NCBI RefSeq assembly: GCF_047730165.1 | Contig: NZ_CP159834.1 | Coordinates: 1,426,001-1,490,000 of the forward strand | Length of the DNA stretch: 64,000 nucleotides | DNA from: Patiriisocius sp047730165 | GTDB taxonomy: Bacteria > Bacteroidota > Bacteroidia > Flavobacteriales > Flavobacteriaceae | Direction: 5' to 3' | The notes under the pieces: model-generated | The model's database searches: none | The model's input: only the letters and a program-made list of their open reading frames with translations | What the model was told of the DNA's origin: nothing | Position numbers and translations under genes: made by a program | Part shown: positions 52,418 to 61,432 of the stretch, piece by piece | How positions within the stretch are numbered: position 1 is the first letter of the stretch | Layout of the letters: every line of letters begins with the position of its first letter

Positions 52418-54601
52418 ATGTCCACATTGAGATTTCATGCCATTAAAGAAACATTCAATCGTCCAGTAATTGATGTACAAGAGCCAGCAAGACGTTCGGC
52501 TATTTTTGGTCAAAACGTTTTTAATGATGCAGCAATGCGTCAATATCTTACGAAAGACTCATTTCGTTGTATTCAGGATGCCGTACTAAACGGTAGCAAA
52601 ATAGACCGTAATGTGGCAGATCATATTTCTACAGGAATGAAAGAATGGGCAATCTCTAAAGGTGCAACGCATTACACTCACTGGTTTCAGCCATTGACGG
52701 GTTCTACTGCAGAGAAGCATGATGCGTTTTTTGAAACAACAGAAGATGGGGCCATTGAAAAATTTGGTGGTGGACAGTTAGTACAACAAGAACCAGATGC
52801 ATCTAGTTTTCCTAATGGGGGAATCAGAAATACCTTTGAAGCAAGAGGGTATACTGCTTGGGATCCTACTTCTCCAGCTTTCATCTACGGAACGACTTTG
52901 TGTATTCCTACGGTTTTTGTAGCGTATACAGGAGAGGCACTAGATAATAAAACACCGTTATTAAGAGCTTTGCAATCTATTGACAAAGCAGCGGTAGATG
53001 TTGCTAAGTATTTTGATAAGAACGTAACGAAAATCCACCCAACACTAGGATGGGAGCAAGAGTATTTCTTGATTGATAAAGCATTAGCAAAGTCGCGCCC
53101 AGATATTAATCTTACAGGACGTACTTTATTAGGACACGCTTCTGCAAAAGGACAGCAACTGGATGATCATTATTTTGGATCAATTCCGAAACGTGCTTTA
53201 GATTATATGCGAGACCTTGAAACGGAATGTATGCTTTTGGGTATTCCTGTTAAAACAAGACATAATGAAGTAGCACCTAATCAATTTGAATTAGCGCCTA
53301 TTTTTGAAGAAACAAATCTTGCGGTAGATCACAACTCCTTATTAATGGATGTCATGACTAAAGTTGGAGACCGTCATAATTTTAAAGTCTTATTTCACGA
53401 AAAACCTTTTGCAGGTGTTAACGGAAGTGGAAAGCATAATAACTGGTCATTAGCAACTAACACGGGAATCAATTTATTAAGCCCTGGAAGTACACCAATG
53501 AAGAATCTTCAATTTTTAACCTTTTTCATCAACACGATTAAGGCAGTAAATGAATATGAAGAGTTATTGAGATCTGCTATTGCAGGAGCAAGTAACGATC
53601 ACCGTCTAGGAGCAAACGAGGCTCCACCGGCTATTATCTCTGTTTTCATTGGGAGTCAGTTGACAAATGTGCTGGATGCACTTGAAAAAGTGAAGAACGG
53701 AAAATTGTCTCCAGAAGATAAGACAGATCTTAAGTTAAACGTAGTTGGGAAAATCCCTGAGATTTTACTAGATAATACAGATCGCAACCGTACGTCGCCA
53801 TTTGCCTTTACTGGTAATAAGTTTGAGTTTAGAGCCGTGGGTTCTACAGCAAACTGTGCAAAGCCTATGACGGTGTTAAATGCAATTGTTGCAAAGCAGC
53901 TTATTGAATTTAAAGCACAAGTTGATAGTTTGATTAAAGATAAGAAGATGAAGAAAGATGATGCCATATTTAACGTCTTGAGAGAATACATCAAGGATTC
54001 AAAAAGAATTCGTTTTGAAGGGGATGGATATGGTGAAGCTTGGGAAAAGGAAGCAAAGAAACGCGGACTTAGTAATAACAAGAACACTCCAGAGGCCTTA
54101 AAGGAGCAGGTGTCTAAGAAGACTATTAAGTTGTATGAAGACCTTGGCATAATGAGCAAAGTAGAAATAGAAGCACGCCACGAGATTGAAGTAGAAGAGT
54201 ATGCAATGCACATCCAGATTGAAGGGCGCGTATTAGGTGATATTGCAAGAAACCATGTTATACCTACCGCAATTCGCTATCAGAATATCTTAATTGAAAA
54301 CGTACAGGGCCTTAAGGATATCTACGGAAAGAACTTCAAAAAGTTAGCGGGCGAGCAGATGCGATTAATTGAAGAAATTAGTGAACACATAGAAAGTATC
54401 AATAAGGATACCACGGCGATGATAGCTGCTCGTAAAAAAGCAAATCAAATTACCGATTCTGAAAAGCGTGCTTTTGAGTATTGCAATAAAGTGAAGCCAT
54501 TTTTTGACGATATTAGATATCACTGTGATAAACTAGAATTATTAGTTGATGATGAAATCTGGCCATTAACTAAATATAGAGAATTATTATTCACAGTTTA
54601 G
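52418..54601 (+). CDS. glnN: Type III glutamine synthetase GlnN
   Basis: 727 residues, the GSIII size class. GATHYTHWFQPLTGSTAEKHDAF, the catalytic GWEQEYFLIDK, KTRHNEVAPNQFELAP, NGSGKHNNWSLAT and FEFRAVGSTANCA are GSIII motifs. It makes glutamine from glutamate, ammonia and ATP in the cytoplasm. It is monocistronic with its own promoter and terminator. No GSI or P-II gene is nearby. Confidence 0.96.
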   Translation: MSTLRFHAIKETFNRPVIDVQEPARRSAIFGQNVFNDAAMRQYLTKDSFRCIQDAVLNGSKIDRNVADHISTGMKEWAISKGATHYTHWFQPLTGSTAEKHDAFFETTEDGAIEKFGGGQLVQQEPDASSFPNGGIRNTFEARGYTAWDPTSPAFIYGTTLCIPTVFVAYTGEALDNKTPLLRALQSIDKAAVDVAKYFDKNVTKIHPTLGWEQEYFLIDKALAKSRPDINLTGRTLLGHASAKGQQLDDHYFGSIPKRALDYMRDLETECMLLGIPVKTRHNEVAPNQFELAPIFEETNLAVDHNSLLMDVMTKVGDRHNFKVLFHEKPFAGVNGSGKHNNWSLATNTGINLLSPGSTPMKNLQFLTFFINTIKAVNEYEELLRSAIAGASNDHRLGANEAPPAIISVFIGSQLTNVLDALEKVKNGKLSPEDKTDLKLNVVGKIPEILLDNTDRNRTSPFAFTGNKFEFRAVGSTANCAKPMTVLNAIVAKQLIEFKAQVDSLIKDKKMKKDDAIFNVLREYIKDSKRIRFEGDGYGEAWEKEAKKRGLSNNKNTPEALKEQVSKKTIKLYEDLGIMSKVEIEARHEIEVEEYAMHIQIEGRVLGDIARNHVIPTAIRYQNILIENVQGLKDIYGKNFKKLAGEQMRLIEEISEHIESINKDTTAMIAARKKANQITDSEKRAFEYCNKVKPFFDDIRYHCDKLELLVDDEIWPLTKYRELLFTV

Positions 54602-54628
54602 TGAGTTAATTTTTGAATACATTATTTT

Positions 54629-54657
54629 AAACCTTTCTTTAACGAGAAAGGTTTTTT
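54629..54657 (+). terminator. Terminator of glnN
   Basis: AAACCTTTCT pairs with GAGAAAGGTTT (small loop), followed by TTTTT. Confidence 0.85.
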
Positions 54658-54659
54658 TG

Positions 54660-55056
54660 GTTTAAGTCATTTAATTCGAATTTTAAATGTGTTGTAGAAC
54701 TAGAAAATAATCTCCAAATTGGAATTTATTTAAGATAATACTCACGTTTTAGTTTAAATAAAAGAACCATATTTTCTTACCGCCGTATTTAGTTTGTTTA
54801 TCCTTTTTTTTGTACTTATTATAAAGGCTATGTACTAAATTACTTCCGCTAAAAGCTTCCTCTTTTTTTTTATTAAAATTGCATTAATGTAATTTAGATA
54901 TTTACATCAATAATGTAGTGCACAAATTACCTCCTCAATTTGTTCTGTGAAATTAAAACTCCCCACGATATTGCGAAATTCTCCTGTGTAATGTATACGT
55001 GCTTATGTATAGATTTAGACCAAAGAAATTGATTACAAACTTTAATAAATAACATT
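54660..55056. other. Non-coding AT-rich gap
   Basis: No ORF of note, RNA gene or repeat was seen. The final ~60 bases presumably hold the promoter of the pseudogene at 55057; none was clear. Confidence 0.5.
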
Positions 55057-55504
55057 ATGAAGAAAATTCTTTTTAGTGTTGCTGCGCTAATGATATGCGC
55101 TGTAACTTTCGGACAAGTAGCGGGTTCAAAACAAGCTGCAGCAGTAGCTCCCTTAGCTGGTGCGCCTGCAACTGTAAATGCAGGGGGTCATATCAAAATG
55201 GAACACCCACAAATTACAGGTGTGCCAAGCAGGTGCCAAGCAACTTGTATTTACAGACCAAAATGATGGTGGTGACTCAGGTGGCAACTTAGCAAGTGTT
55301 ACTCAAACAGGAATGGTAAATGGCAGACACACCAGCAGGAGAAAATGAACTGGAAGCAAGATTTCCCCTGTCGACGGAGCCTTTGTATACACTAGAGTTG
55401 GTGACAATCAAAATGCTACTCTGGCTTTATGTGGTATAGAGTTAAGTGATAATAATCAAGAAAACTTATTATTTGCAGATTCGAGTATGCCAGATTGGGA
55501 GTAG
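55057..55504 (+). pseudogene. Broken small secreted protein (tandem-duplication frameshift plus stop)
   Basis: It starts with a signal peptide (MKKILFSVAALMICAVTFGQ) and runs to HPQITGV. There an imperfect 13-bp duplication (GTGTGCCAAGCAG next to GTGCCAAGCA, about 55220-55243) shifts the frame. The other frame continues AKQLVFTDQNDGGDSGGNLA and SVTQTGMVNGRHTSRRK-stop, then VDGAFVYTRVGDNQNATLAL to SSMPDWE-stop. NLASVTQTG resembles curlin-type repeats, but this is weak. The original protein would be about 145 residues. Confidence 0.6.
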
Positions 55505-55560
55505 TTCTCAATATTTCAACATTAATTAAGCTGACGAAGGTGGGCTTTTTTTATTATATG

Positions 55561-55568
55561 TATTTTTG
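55561..55568 (+). promoter_or_regulatory. -7 box of purM
   Basis: TATTTTTG fits TAnnTTTG and lies 17 bp before the purM ATG. Confidence 0.5.
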
Positions 55569-55585
55569 CTTTGTAAATAAAGAAC

Positions 55586-56764
55586 ATGAGTCAAGATATT
55601 TCAAAAAGGTATGCCCAAAGAGGTGTTTCAGCAGGAAAAGAGGATGTGCATAACGCTATAAAAAACGTAGATAAAGGGCTTTTTCCTAAGGCTTTTTGCA
55701 AAATAGTGCCAGATTACTTAACAGGTGATCCTGATTATTGTCTTGTGATGCATGCTGATGGGGCTGGTACCAAGTCTTCGCTTGCTTATATGTACTGGAA
55801 AGAAACTGGAGATATATCTGTGTGGAAAGGAATTGCGCAAGATGCGTTAATAATGAATGTAGATGACTTATTGTGCGTAGGTGCAGTAGATAATATTACG
55901 CTTTCTTCTACGATAGGTCGAAATAAAAATGTGATCACTGGCGAAGTAATTTCTGCAATCATTAATGGTACAGAAGAGTTGCTTACAGATTTAGCCTCTT
56001 ATGGTGTAAAGATCCATTCAACAGGTGGAGAGACGGCAGATGTGGGAGATTTAGTGCGCACAATCATTGTAGATAGTACCGTGACCGCAAGAATAAAACG
56101 AAGCGATGTTATCGATAATGGCAGGATACAGCCTGGAGATGTAATCGTTGGGTTGGCCTCTTTTGGTCAAGCTAATTATGAGAAAGAATATAACGGAGGT
56201 ATGGGAAGCAATGGATTGACCTCTGCGCGTCACGATGTTTTCAATAAGTCATTGATACAGAAATATCCAGAAAGCTTTGATCATGCGGTGCCAGAAGATC
56301 TAGTGTATTCTGGATCTATGAATCTAACAGATCCTGTAAAGGGTTCGCCTCTTGATGCAGGCAAGCTAGTGTTGTCTCCTACGAGAACTTATGCACCAAT
56401 AATAAAAGAGATCTTAAATAAATTCTCCAATAAAGACATTCACGGAATGGTGCATTGTAGCGGTGGTGCTCAGACTAAAATTCTTCACTTTGTTGAAAAT
56501 TTGCATATTATAAAAGATAATCTTTTTGACCTTCCGCCACTATTTAAATTGATTCAAGGTGAAAGCGGTACAGACTGGAAAGAAATGTATCAAGTCTTTA
56601 ACATGGGACACCGTATGGAAATTTATCTACCAGAGGCAATCGCGCAAGAGGTGATTGCAATTTCAGAATCTTATGGAGTCGCTGCGCAAATAGTAGGACG
56701 AGTAGAGAAGGCAGAAAAGAAGAAGCTTACTATAAAAAGTGAGTTTGGGACTTTCGAGTATTAG
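55586..56764 (+). CDS. purM: Phosphoribosylformylglycinamidine cyclo-ligase
   Basis: 392 residues, longer than the E. coli enzyme (345), as in other Bacteroidota. KRYAQRGVSAGKEDVHNAIK, VMHADGAGTKSSLAYM, NVDDLLCVGAVDNI, HSTGGETADVGDL and MVHCSGGAQTKIL are AIR-synthase motifs, with FNMGHRMEIYLP near the end. It closes the imidazole ring in purine synthesis. No other pur gene is in the window. Confidence 0.95.
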   Translation: MSQDISKRYAQRGVSAGKEDVHNAIKNVDKGLFPKAFCKIVPDYLTGDPDYCLVMHADGAGTKSSLAYMYWKETGDISVWKGIAQDALIMNVDDLLCVGAVDNITLSSTIGRNKNVITGEVISAIINGTEELLTDLASYGVKIHSTGGETADVGDLVRTIIVDSTVTARIKRSDVIDNGRIQPGDVIVGLASFGQANYEKEYNGGMGSNGLTSARHDVFNKSLIQKYPESFDHAVPEDLVYSGSMNLTDPVKGSPLDAGKLVLSPTRTYAPIIKEILNKFSNKDIHGMVHCSGGAQTKILHFVENLHIIKDNLFDLPPLFKLIQGESGTDWKEMYQVFNMGHRMEIYLPEAIAQEVIAISESYGVAAQIVGRVEKAEKKKLTIKSEFGTFEY

Positions 56765-56814
56765 GTAGGGGAATTCTCACTATTTTGTCTATCTTGAAAG
56801 TCTAAATAAAAAAA

Positions 56815-57543
56815 GTGCGACTTCTCGATTCTAAAAAAAACTATGTATCATCCTTAATTTTAGTGGGTGCTTGCCTGTTTCTATTAGGATATTATTTTAA
56901 AAGAACAGATCAACTTGATTTCTATAGGATTACCCGTGGGATAACTTCTTTCTCGTTTCTTACATATGTTCTACTTATCCATAAAGGACGCTCCAGTAGC
57001 TTGATATCTTATTACCTCTTGCTATGTGGCATCATAGGATTATTTGGCTTGTGGTTTGAGCAGGCTAATTTTCGCATATTGATAATTGTCCTGAGCGCTA
57101 TTTCCATTATCGTTCTCGCTGTATATTTAAGTCCGAAAATTAAAAAAAAACCACTTTCTCCTAGATTTTTAATACTGACTGGATTACTCACAGTTTTAAA
57201 CGCTTTTTTGTTATACCACTTTATTGAGATGATTTTGGTGGACGAAGAAATGAAAGGTGTTTTTAGTGTAATGATACTATATGCTTTGTTAGTGGTATTT
57301 ATAAGTCTTTTGGTACTCGTCTACAATAAAATAAAAAACTCCAGAGCGTCTATGGTTTTTACGATGAGCTGGTTTGCTCTTGTTGTTTCTGAAATATTAA
57401 GAGCAGCTGGATATTATGAAGTTGGTTTTGACGAAGTGCTAGTGCATACAGGACAGATTCTTTTTATAGTTTCAAACGCGCTCTTAGTGTATTATACGAT
57501 AGTTAACGAATCTGAGAAACCTTCTATTGTAAAATATGTTTAA
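56815..57543 (+). CDS. Polytopic membrane protein, YhhN-like (possible lysoplasmalogenase)
   Basis: 242 residues, GTG start. About eight hydrophobic segments, including YVSSLILVGACLFLLGYYF, ILIIVLSAISIIVLAVYLSP and FSVMILYALLVVFISLLVLV. The ending HTGQILFIVSNALLVYYTIVN resembles YhhN/TMEM86 proteins, where conserved Asp residues act in lysoplasmalogen hydrolysis. Similarity is by topology and short motifs only. It lies 50 bp after purM. Confidence 0.5.
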   Translation: MRLLDSKKNYVSSLILVGACLFLLGYYFKRTDQLDFYRITRGITSFSFLTYVLLIHKGRSSSLISYYLLLCGIIGLFGLWFEQANFRILIIVLSAISIIVLAVYLSPKIKKKPLSPRFLILTGLLTVLNAFLLYHFIEMILVDEEMKGVFSVMILYALLVVFISLLVLVYNKIKNSRASMVFTMSWFALVVSEILRAAGYYEVGFDEVLVHTGQILFIVSNALLVYYTIVNESEKPSIVKYV

Positions 57544-57645
57544 TGTGTTTTTTATAATTTCTGAAATAGTCAAGGCGTTGGTATTTCCGGAGTAGAAACA
57601 ATATTCCTCCTGTTCAAAATCTGATAATTTCATACTTAATTATTG

Positions 57646-57653
57646 TAGATTTG
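57646..57653 (+). promoter_or_regulatory. -7 box of prfA
   Basis: TAGATTTG fits TAnnTTTG and is 33 bp before the prfA ATG. Confidence 0.5.
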
Positions 57654-57686
57654 TACCCCGTTCAATAAAACCGAACACCTTCTAAT

Positions 57687-58763
57687 ATGTTAGAAAAACT
57701 TCAGATAGTAAAAAATAGATTTGATGAGGTGAGCGACCTAATCATCCAGCCAGATATTATAAGCGACCAGAAACAATATATTCAACTCACAAAAGAGTAT
57801 AAAGATCTTAACGCCTTGATGAAAAAACGTGAGCAATATCTCACAGCAACAGAGCGAATCGAGGAGGCGGACGAAATTCTGGCAGACGGTAGCGATGCAG
57901 ACATGGTAGATATGGCAAAAATGCAAATGGACGAAGCCAAATCTAAAATTGAAGTGCTTGAGGAAGAGATAAAAGTAATGCTCATCCCAAAAGATCCAGA
58001 AGATGCTAAGAACGCAGTTATGGAGATTAAGGCTGGAACAGGAGGAGATGAAGCGAGTATTTTCGCTGGAGACTTACACCGTATGTACACAAAATACTGT
58101 GAAAGTAAAGGGTGGAAAACAAGTGTAGTAGATTTTAGTGAAGGAACCAGTGGTGGTTATAAAGCAATCCAGATAGAAGTGGAAGGTGATGATGTATATG
58201 GTACTTTAAAATTTGAAGCTGGAGTGCATCGCGTTCAACGTGTACCTCAAACAGAAACGCAGGGTCGCGTGCACACAAGTGCCGCAACTGTAATGGTTTT
58301 TCCTGAGGCAGAAGAGTTTGATGTGCAAATAGAAGCAAAAGATGTTAGAATAGATTTTTTCTGTTCTTCTGGACCAGGTGGTCAATCTGTAAATACTACC
58401 TATTCTGCCGTGCGCTTAACACACGTTCCTTCAGGACTTGTGGCGCAATGTCAAGATCAGAAATCACAACATAAGAATAAAGAGAAAGCATTTAAGGTCC
58501 TTAGATCACGTTTATATGATTTAGAGCTTGCTAAAAAACAAGCAGAAGATGCATTGAAAAGGGGTTCACAGGTAACGAGTGGAGACCGTAGTGCAAAAAT
58601 TAGAACCTATAATTATTCTCAAGGTCGAGTGACGGACCACCGTATTAATTTAACCTTATACGATTTGAGCAATATCATTGATGGAGATATCCAGAAAATA
58701 ATTGACGAACTACAATTGGTGGATAACACAGAACGTCTTAAAGAATCTGGAGACGCCTTTTAA
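57687..58763 (+). CDS. prfA: Peptide chain release factor 1
   Basis: 358 residues. The GGQ motif is in SSGPGGQSVNTTYSAVRLTH. The stop-codon-reading PxT motif is RVPQTETQGRVHTS (PQT). The coiled N-terminus and the KIRTYNYSQGRVTDHR end are normal. RF1 releases peptides at UAA and UAG. It leads a probable operon with pyrF (38-bp gap). Confidence 0.96.
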   Translation: MLEKLQIVKNRFDEVSDLIIQPDIISDQKQYIQLTKEYKDLNALMKKREQYLTATERIEEADEILADGSDADMVDMAKMQMDEAKSKIEVLEEEIKVMLIPKDPEDAKNAVMEIKAGTGGDEASIFAGDLHRMYTKYCESKGWKTSVVDFSEGTSGGYKAIQIEVEGDDVYGTLKFEAGVHRVQRVPQTETQGRVHTSAATVMVFPEAEEFDVQIEAKDVRIDFFCSSGPGGQSVNTTYSAVRLTHVPSGLVAQCQDQKSQHKNKEKAFKVLRSRLYDLELAKKQAEDALKRGSQVTSGDRSAKIRTYNYSQGRVTDHRINLTLYDLSNIIDGDIQKIIDELQLVDNTERLKESGDAF

Positions 58764-58801
58764 TTTATAGATGCATAATACTTACTTCGGAAACTACTCT
58801 T

Positions 58802-59620
58802 ATGACAACAAAAGACCTAGTCGCACAAATAGAAAAAAAGAAGTCCTTTCTTTGTATTGGACTGGATGTCGATGTAGCTAAAATACCAAAACATCTTTTA
58901 GAAGATGAAGACCCGATCTTTGCCTTTAATAAGGCAATTATAGATGCCACGCATCATCTTGCTGTGGCTTATAAGCCCAATACGGCCTTTTATGAAGCTT
59001 ATGGTATAAAAGGGTGGAAATCCTTAGAGAAGACCATCAGGTACCTTAATAAAAACTTTCCAGAAATTTTTACCATTGCAGATGCAAAACGTGGTGACAT
59101 TGGCAATACTTCAACAATGTATGCCAAGGCATTTTTTGAAGACCTTGCTTTCGATTCTGTAACCGTTGCGCCTTATATGGGTAAAGACTCCGTAGAACCT
59201 TTTTTAGCTTTTGAAGACAAGCACACGATTCTTTTAGCGCTCACATCAAATAAAGGAGCTTTTGATTTTCAGGTTAAAATTTCAGAAGGAAAAGAAATTT
59301 ACAAAACGGTTCTTGAGACTTCAAAACAATGGACCAATAGCCATAATTTAATGTATGTCGTGGGTGCGACAAAAGCGGAATACTTGGCAGACATACGAAA
59401 GATTGTTCCTTCGAGTTTTTTGCTCGTACCAGGAGTAGGAGCGCAGGGAGGGAATCTTCAAGAGGTCTGCAAATACGGTATGACCGAGAATGTAGGTTTG
59501 TTAATCAATTCTTCGCGAGGTATCATTTATGCATCTCAAGAAGCGGATTATGCACAAGCCGCTGCAGTTGCTGCAGGCGAATTACAATTGCAAATGCTAG
59601 CAATTCTGCATGATCGTTAA
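58802..59620 (+). CDS. pyrF: Orotidine 5'-phosphate decarboxylase (type 2)
   Basis: 272 residues. FLCIGLDVDVAKIPKHL near the start, AFYEAYGIKGWKSLEK, and the catalytic DAKRGDIGNTSTMYAKAFF define the longer type-2 OMP decarboxylase. It forms UMP in pyrimidine synthesis. The 3' end overlaps the start of the metal-receptor gene by 11 bp. Confidence 0.95.
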   Translation: MTTKDLVAQIEKKKSFLCIGLDVDVAKIPKHLLEDEDPIFAFNKAIIDATHHLAVAYKPNTAFYEAYGIKGWKSLEKTIRYLNKNFPEIFTIADAKRGDIGNTSTMYAKAFFEDLAFDSVTVAPYMGKDSVEPFLAFEDKHTILLALTSNKGAFDFQVKISEGKEIYKTVLETSKQWTNSHNLMYVVGATKAEYLADIRKIVPSSFLLVPGVGAQGGNLQEVCKYGMTENVGLLINSSRGIIYASQEADYAQAAAVAAGELQLQMLAILHDR

Positions 59621-60380
59621 AGATCAATTAAATAGAACCCTTACTTTTTCTGAAACGCCAAAACGCGTTATATCTTTAGTGCCATCTCAAACAGAGCTCT
59701 TGGTAGATTTGGGATTGATTGATAGCCTAGTGGGGGTCACTAAATTTTGCGTGCATCCATCAAATTTGCGAGAGTCAAAAGTAATCGTGGGTGGAACTAA
59801 AACAGTGCATCTTGATAAAATTGCTTCACTACACCCAGATTTAATAATCTGCAATAAAGAGGAGAACACAAAAGAGATCGTGGCCGCTTGTGAAAAGATA
59901 GCTCCAGTTTGGATCAGTGATATTAAAGATATCGCAGGTAACAATGAGATGATATTGCTGCTAGGAGATATATTTGATGCAAAAGTGAATGCGAAGAATT
60001 TAGTGAGTCAAATCGATAAGGCTCAAATTCAATTTAACATAGATATTGCTGGTAGACCCGCAAAAAGAGTTGCATATCTCATATGGAAGAACCCTTATAT
60101 GGCTGTCGGTAAAAACACTTTTATAGATTATTTGTTAGGAGTCAATGGGTTTAAAAACATACTGCATTTTAAAGAAGGCCGATATCCCATTGTAGAACTT
60201 ACGGATCTAGAAACTGCAGATGTGGTATTGCTAAGCAGTGAGCCTTATCCTTTTAAGGATAAAGACGCGCTAGAAATAAAAAATGCATTCGGTAAACCGG
60301 TGCATTTAGTAGATGGAGAATATTTTTCTTGGTATGGATCTAGATTGTTAAAGGCCTTTAGTTATTTTAAAAGCCTTTGA
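59610..60380 (+). CDS. Helical-backbone metal receptor / BtuF-like protein without signal peptide
   Basis: 256 residues. RVISLVPSQTELLVDLGLIDSLVG, HLDKIASLHPDLIICNKEEN and ADVVLLSSEPYPFKDKD are features of the periplasmic cobalamin/siderophore-binding fold. The protein has no signal peptide: its start MIVKDQLNRTLTFSETPKRV enters the fold at once. It is probably cytoplasmic with a non-transport role, or the exported form is encoded elsewhere. No permease or ATPase is adjacent; the 11-bp overlap with pyrF indicates coupling. Confidence 0.8.
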   Translation: MIVKDQLNRTLTFSETPKRVISLVPSQTELLVDLGLIDSLVGVTKFCVHPSNLRESKVIVGGTKTVHLDKIASLHPDLIICNKEENTKEIVAACEKIAPVWISDIKDIAGNNEMILLLGDIFDAKVNAKNLVSQIDKAQIQFNIDIAGRPAKRVAYLIWKNPYMAVGKNTFIDYLLGVNGFKNILHFKEGRYPIVELTDLETADVVLLSSEPYPFKDKDALEIKNAFGKPVHLVDGEYFSWYGSRLLKAFSYFKSL

Positions 60381-60385
60381 AGAGA

Positions 60386-60555
60386 TTAGGTGCTTTGTAA
60401 TTGGAAAATTTCATTAAAAATCTCTTGTGCTTTTTCCATTACTAAACCACTTTGCACCGCGTCATTTAAGGCTTTTTTGTATGATTTCCTAATAAGTTCT
60501 GAGTATTGACCTTTGAGGACTTCTTCTCTAGATTTTTTTTAAATAATAATGTCAT
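60386..60555 (-). pseudogene. Second Lacal_2735 family gene, frameshifted in a poly-A tract
   Basis: On the minus strand, ATG 60555 gives MTLLFKK, then runs into an A8 tract (T8 at 60533-60540 on the plus strand). Adding one A restores KSREEVLKGQYSELIRKSYK through QEIFNEIFQLQST-stop, exactly 56 residues, the same length as the family member at 3826-3996 (MFGLFKKKTEAEQL...). It may be a true pseudogene, a slippage-controlled gene or a sequencing error. Confidence 0.6.
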
Positions 60556-60575
60556 ACCAATGGTTGATTATTTCG

Positions 60576-60609
60576 CAAAGATAAATTGCATCATCATCAT
60601 CATCATCAA
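60576..60609 (-). promoter_or_regulatory. Promoter with (CAT)6 repeat as its spacer
   Basis: On the minus strand a -33 TTG (60607-60609) and a -7 TATCTTTG (60576-60583) are separated by 23 bp, of which 18 are six ATG/CAT units (60589-60606). It faces the frameshifted Lacal_2735 gene, whose start is 20 bp downstream. Confidence 0.55.
60589..60606. repeat. (CAT)6 trinucleotide repeat
   Basis: Six perfect CAT units, then CA. They lie wholly inside the promoter spacer described at 60576-60609. Confidence 0.95.
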
Positions 60610-60650
60610 GTATTAAGGAATCGTTAATACTTGTTAACTAAAGCCTAAAT

Positions 60651-61352
60651 TTAATCTTGCAAAGCAAAAACCTGTTTTAGTAAGGTGGTGCTTCTTGAAG
60701 AGATCTTAGTTCTTATTTGTTTTTCTTCTACGCTTATCATTTTATAAACTCCAATTAAAGCTTGCTCTGTTACGTAGTCTGTCAAGTCTGGATTCACATT
60801 TGTAGTGAATGGGACTGCATTGTACTTGGTGATAATGTTTTCCCATATTTGGTCTGCACCTACTTTAGCAAAAGAATTTTTGATAACTGGATTAAACTGG
60901 TTGTATAGTGCTGTGTTCGTTTTAGACTCTAAATAACTGGTTGCTGCGTTGTCTGGGCCTAATAAAATATTTTTCGCATCATTAAAAGTTATTTCTTTTA
61001 CTGCTCCAATAAATATAGGAGTGGCACCTTTTACCGCATCTTCTGCCGCTCTATTTAATGCTTTGATTCCTGAATCTGCTAGACTTCCTAGGCCAATACT
61101 TCGTAACGTATTATCTACTTTTTGAAGCTCTTCTGGAAGTAGTATTTTGACAAGTTGGTTTTTGTAGAATCCATCCTTTTGAGTGAGTTTTGTTACTTGC
61201 TTATCTATCCCTAAATCTAGTGCTTGTCTAAGACCGTTTCCTATGGTGGTTTGATCTAAGCCGCCGCTATTAGGCAGCGTATTAACAACCTGTTGCAGTT
61301 CTGCACAAGAAAATAATGAGAAGCAGCATATGGTAAGAAGTAGTTTTTTCAT
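60651..61352 (-). CDS. DUF4197 lipoprotein
   Basis: 233 residues. A lipoprotein signal (MKKLLLTICCFSLFSCAEL, Cys at 16) is followed by an all-helical DUF4197 domain: LRQALDLGIDKQVTKLTQKDGF, KILLPEEL, NRAAEDAVKGATPIF, and FTTNVNPDLTDYVTEQALIGV. The function is unknown; the protein is probably bound to the outer membrane. Confidence 0.88.
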   Translation of the reverse strand: MKKLLLTICCFSLFSCAELQQVVNTLPNSGGLDQTTIGNGLRQALDLGIDKQVTKLTQKDGFYKNQLVKILLPEELQKVDNTLRSIGLGSLADSGIKALNRAAEDAVKGATPIFIGAVKEITFNDAKNILLGPDNAATSYLESKTNTALYNQFNPVIKNSFAKVGADQIWENIITKYNAVPFTTNVNPDLTDYVTEQALIGVYKMISVEEKQIRTKISSRSTTLLKQVFALQD

Positions 61353-61384
61353 AATGTTTTATTTGATGAATTGTAAATATAAAA

Positions 61385-61412
61385 AAAGACCTCCCAAAAA
61401 GGGAGGTCTTTA
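61385..61412. terminator. Terminator between the T9SS gene and the DUF4197 gene
   Basis: AAAGACCTCCC pairs with GGGAGGTCTTT over a 5-base A loop, with A and T runs outside. It ends the minus-strand gene at 61433-62311. Confidence 0.85.
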
Positions 61413-61432
61413 AATTTTTATAGGGTATCCTA

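Noticed and set aside
53656..54213. 185-codon minus-strand ORF within glnN
   Set aside because: Antisense shadow of the strongly conserved glutamine synthetase; composition is Ser/Phe-rich, typical of such shadows.
55095..55292. 65-codon plus-strand ORF overlapping the broken secreted protein
   Set aside because: It lacks a sensible start and is an alternate frame of the pseudogene region.
60589..60606. (CAT)6 as a CRISPR-like or coding His repeat
   Set aside because: No spacers and no ORF across it; it is a simple trinucleotide tract in a promoter spacer.
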